Source: CAZZEX01 sp964653285 (GTDB taxonomy: Bacteria > Chloroflexota > Anaerolineae > B4-G1). Taken from it: a stretch of DNA of 15,672 nt. The notes beneath the pieces are model-generated. The model ran no database searches. It was not told where the DNA came from and saw nothing but the letters and a program-made list of their open reading frames with translations. The DNA lies in NCBI GenBank assembly GCA_964653285.1, contig CAZZEX010000109.1, positions 1 to 15,672 on the forward strand, written 5' to 3'. A program made the translations under genes and the position numbers. Positions within the stretch are counted from its first letter, which is position 1. The number at the start of each line of letters is the position of its first letter. Shown one piece after another: positions 14,694 through 15,672 of the stretch.

Positions 14694-15403
14694 GACACCA
14701 CCTCCACGGGGCCGACGAAGCGGTAGCCCTGCCCCACCACCGTCTCAATGAAGCGCGGCGCGGCGGGGTCGTCGTCGAGGGCACGGCGCAGTTCGGCCAC
14801 GCGGGTGTCCACGGCGCGAGTGCCGGCGGGGTAGTCCCAGCCCCACACGGCGTCGAGCAGCCGTTCGCGGGTGATGACCTCGTCAGGGTGGGTCAGCAGG
14901 TAGTCGAGCACGGCGGCGGCGCGGGGCGTCAGCACCAGGTCGCGCCCGCCGAGCAGCGCGCGGCGGGCGGGCCGCTCGAAGGTCAGCGGGCCGCTGCGCA
15001 GGGTCCGGGCGGCGGAGAGCGGGGGAACGCCGGGCCGGGCCCGGCGTAACACAGCGCGCACGCGGGCCAGCAGTTCCTGGGGGTCGAAGGGCTTGTTGAG
15101 GTAGTCGTCGGCCCCTTCCTCCAGGCTCAGGGCACGCTCGCCGGGGCCGCCCACCTGGGTCAGCATCACCACGGGGGTCCAGTCGCCCCGCTGACGCAGG
15201 CGGCGACAGACCTCGCGCCCATCGGGACCGGGCATGAGCACGTCCAGGATGATGACGTCAGCGTCACGCTCGGCGGCCAGGCGCAGGGCGGTATCCCCGT
15301 CGTGGGCTATGCTGACGCGGAAGCCGGCCCGCTCGAAGAAGGGGGCCAGGTTGTCAGTGATGGCCTTTTCATCGTCTACTAACAGGATTGTCGAAGATGT
15401 CAT
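14690..15403 (-). CDS. OmpR/PhoB-family response regulator
   Basis: 237-residue DNA-binding response regulator. Receiver domain 1-121: acidic pocket Asp10/Asp11 (LLVDDE), phospho-acceptor Asp54 (IILDVLMPG), switch Thr82 (VMLTQ) and Lys104 (YLNKPFDP), all as in active receivers. The C-terminal winged helix (about 136-230) has LTPRAAAVLDYLLTHPDEVITRERLL, the recognition-helix region AGTRAVDTRVAELRRALDDD and the final GQGYRFV, the OmpR/PhoB type. I start at the ATG at 15403, preceded by AGGAG; a GTG at 15424 in the same frame would add seven residues ahead of the SD and is less likely. It is coupled to the kinase by the GTGA overlap. Its likely target is the six-box array 1 kb downstream, in front of the lipoprotein operon, because PhoB-like regulators bind tandem repeats at one-turn spacing. 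Confidence 0.94.
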   Translation of the reverse strand: MTSSTILLVDDEKAITDNLAPFFERAGFRVSIAHDGDTALRLAAERDADVIILDVLMPGPDGREVCRRLRQRGDWTPVVMLTQVGGPGERALSLEEGADDYLNKPFDPQELLARVRAVLRRARPGVPPLSAARTLRSGPLTFERPARRALLGGRDLVLTPRAAAVLDYLLTHPDEVITRERLLDAVWGWDYPAGTRAVDTRVAELRRALDDDPAAPRFIETVVGQGYRFVGPVEVVS

Positions 15404-15461
15404 ATTCTCCTGCCAATGAGGCACGAAAAAGCGGGTCTACGCAGATTTGTGGGGTGAAAAC

Positions 15462-15489
15462 TGGACTGGAGGCCAACTTGAGTTAGAAT
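15462..15489 (+). promoter_or_regulatory. Candidate divergent plus-strand promoter
   Basis: TGGACT (15462-15467) and TAGAAT (15484-15489) with a 16-bp spacer fit a sigma-70-like promoter moderately well (four and five of six matches). It reads away from the response regulator towards the strong SD at 15507-15513. In the region 15404-15519 I see no TGTNACA boxes, so no sign of autoregulation from here. Confidence 0.35.
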
Positions 15490-15519
15490 ACACAGCAAAC
15501 TGACCCAAGGAGGCCCGAT

Positions 15520-15549
15520 ATGAAAAAGCCCCTCCAGCTGCAGCAATGA
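15520..15549 (+). CDS. Nine-codon leader-like ORF with strong SD
   Basis: ATG at 15520 follows AAGGAGG (15507-15513) by six nt, an ideal ribosome site, yet the frame holds only nine codons (MKKPLQLQQ) before TGA at 15547-15549. That TGA overlaps the ATG of the next plus-strand ORF (ATGA at 15546-15549). It may be a leader peptide coupled to the following gene, or the true start of a gene broken by a small indel. The divergent position relative to the two-component system and the good SD argue that something on the plus strand is translated here. Confidence 0.35.
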   Translation: MKKPLQLQQ

Positions 15550-15672
15550 AGAACACGTTTTTTCGCACAAGGGCGTACTGCGACATCCTGGCCACCACGG
15601 CGTTTTCCCACGTGAGCAATGAGTTAGCTGCCCGATTTTTCCCAGCGCCGCCGTTCCATCCTCCGCACACGA
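15546..15672 (+). CDS. Incomplete plus-strand ORF running off the window
   Basis: Open from ATG 15546 to the end of the window, 42 codons, beginning MKNTFFRTRAYCDILATTAF. Third codon positions are mostly G or C, as in the neighbouring genes, but the stretch is too short to prove coding and I recognise no family in it. It has no SD of its own; translation would have to be coupled to the nine-codon ORF that it overlaps by ATGA. It could equally be the frameshifted continuation of that ORF. Confidence 0.3.
   Translation, partial: MKNTFFRTRAYCDILATTAFSHVSNELAARFFPAPPFHPPHT

Noticed and set aside
15437..15670. 77-codon minus-strand open frame at the right edge
   Set aside because: No SD or domain; it is antisense to the plus-strand signals and covers the promoter region of the regulator.

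Overview
The window is a GC-rich bacterial segment in which almost everything is coded on the minus strand. The style suggests a member of the Chloroflexota (Anaerolineae/Caldilineae-like). It has serial lipoproteins built on TolB/PD40-type beta-propellers with Pro/Thr-rich linkers, secreted PA14-repeat proteins, a golvesin-type C-terminal domain and META repeats. The phylum is inferred from gene content; there is no rRNA or other marker gene here.

Reading with transcription (high to low coordinates): at the right edge a short plus-strand ORF and an incomplete one diverge from the rest. Then comes a two-component system, an OmpR/PhoB-type response regulator (14690-15403) and a small-loop histidine kinase (13767-14693), joined by a 4-nt GTGA overlap. 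Behind the kinase, 13664-13739 holds an extended -10 element with no good -35 and, directly upstream, six palindromic heptamers TGTNACA at 10-11 bp steps. This looks like an activator array for an OmpR/PhoB-type regulator.

Downstream lie eight or nine codirectional genes with small gaps, all exported: two paralogous large propeller lipoproteins (11094-13607, 8457-11063), a PA14-PA14-golvesin protein (7065-8363), a five-PA14 protein broken by an in-frame TAG (4845-6935), a four-META lipoprotein (3182-4768), a hidden 35-residue signal-peptide ORF that exactly fills the next gap (3074-3181), a propeller + PsbP-like lipoprotein broken by a frameshift (1388-3077), and a further propeller lipoprotein (40-1377).

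Working model (inference): the two-component system reads an envelope condition and switches on a cell-surface module of lipid-anchored propellers, glycan-binding PA14/golvesin proteins and META lipoproteins. The main points to check are the six-box array, the small ORF between 3182 and 3077, and whether the TAG and the frameshift are real mutations, recoding events or assembly errors. I saw no CRISPR array, tRNA, rRNA, insertion sequence or plasmid function.
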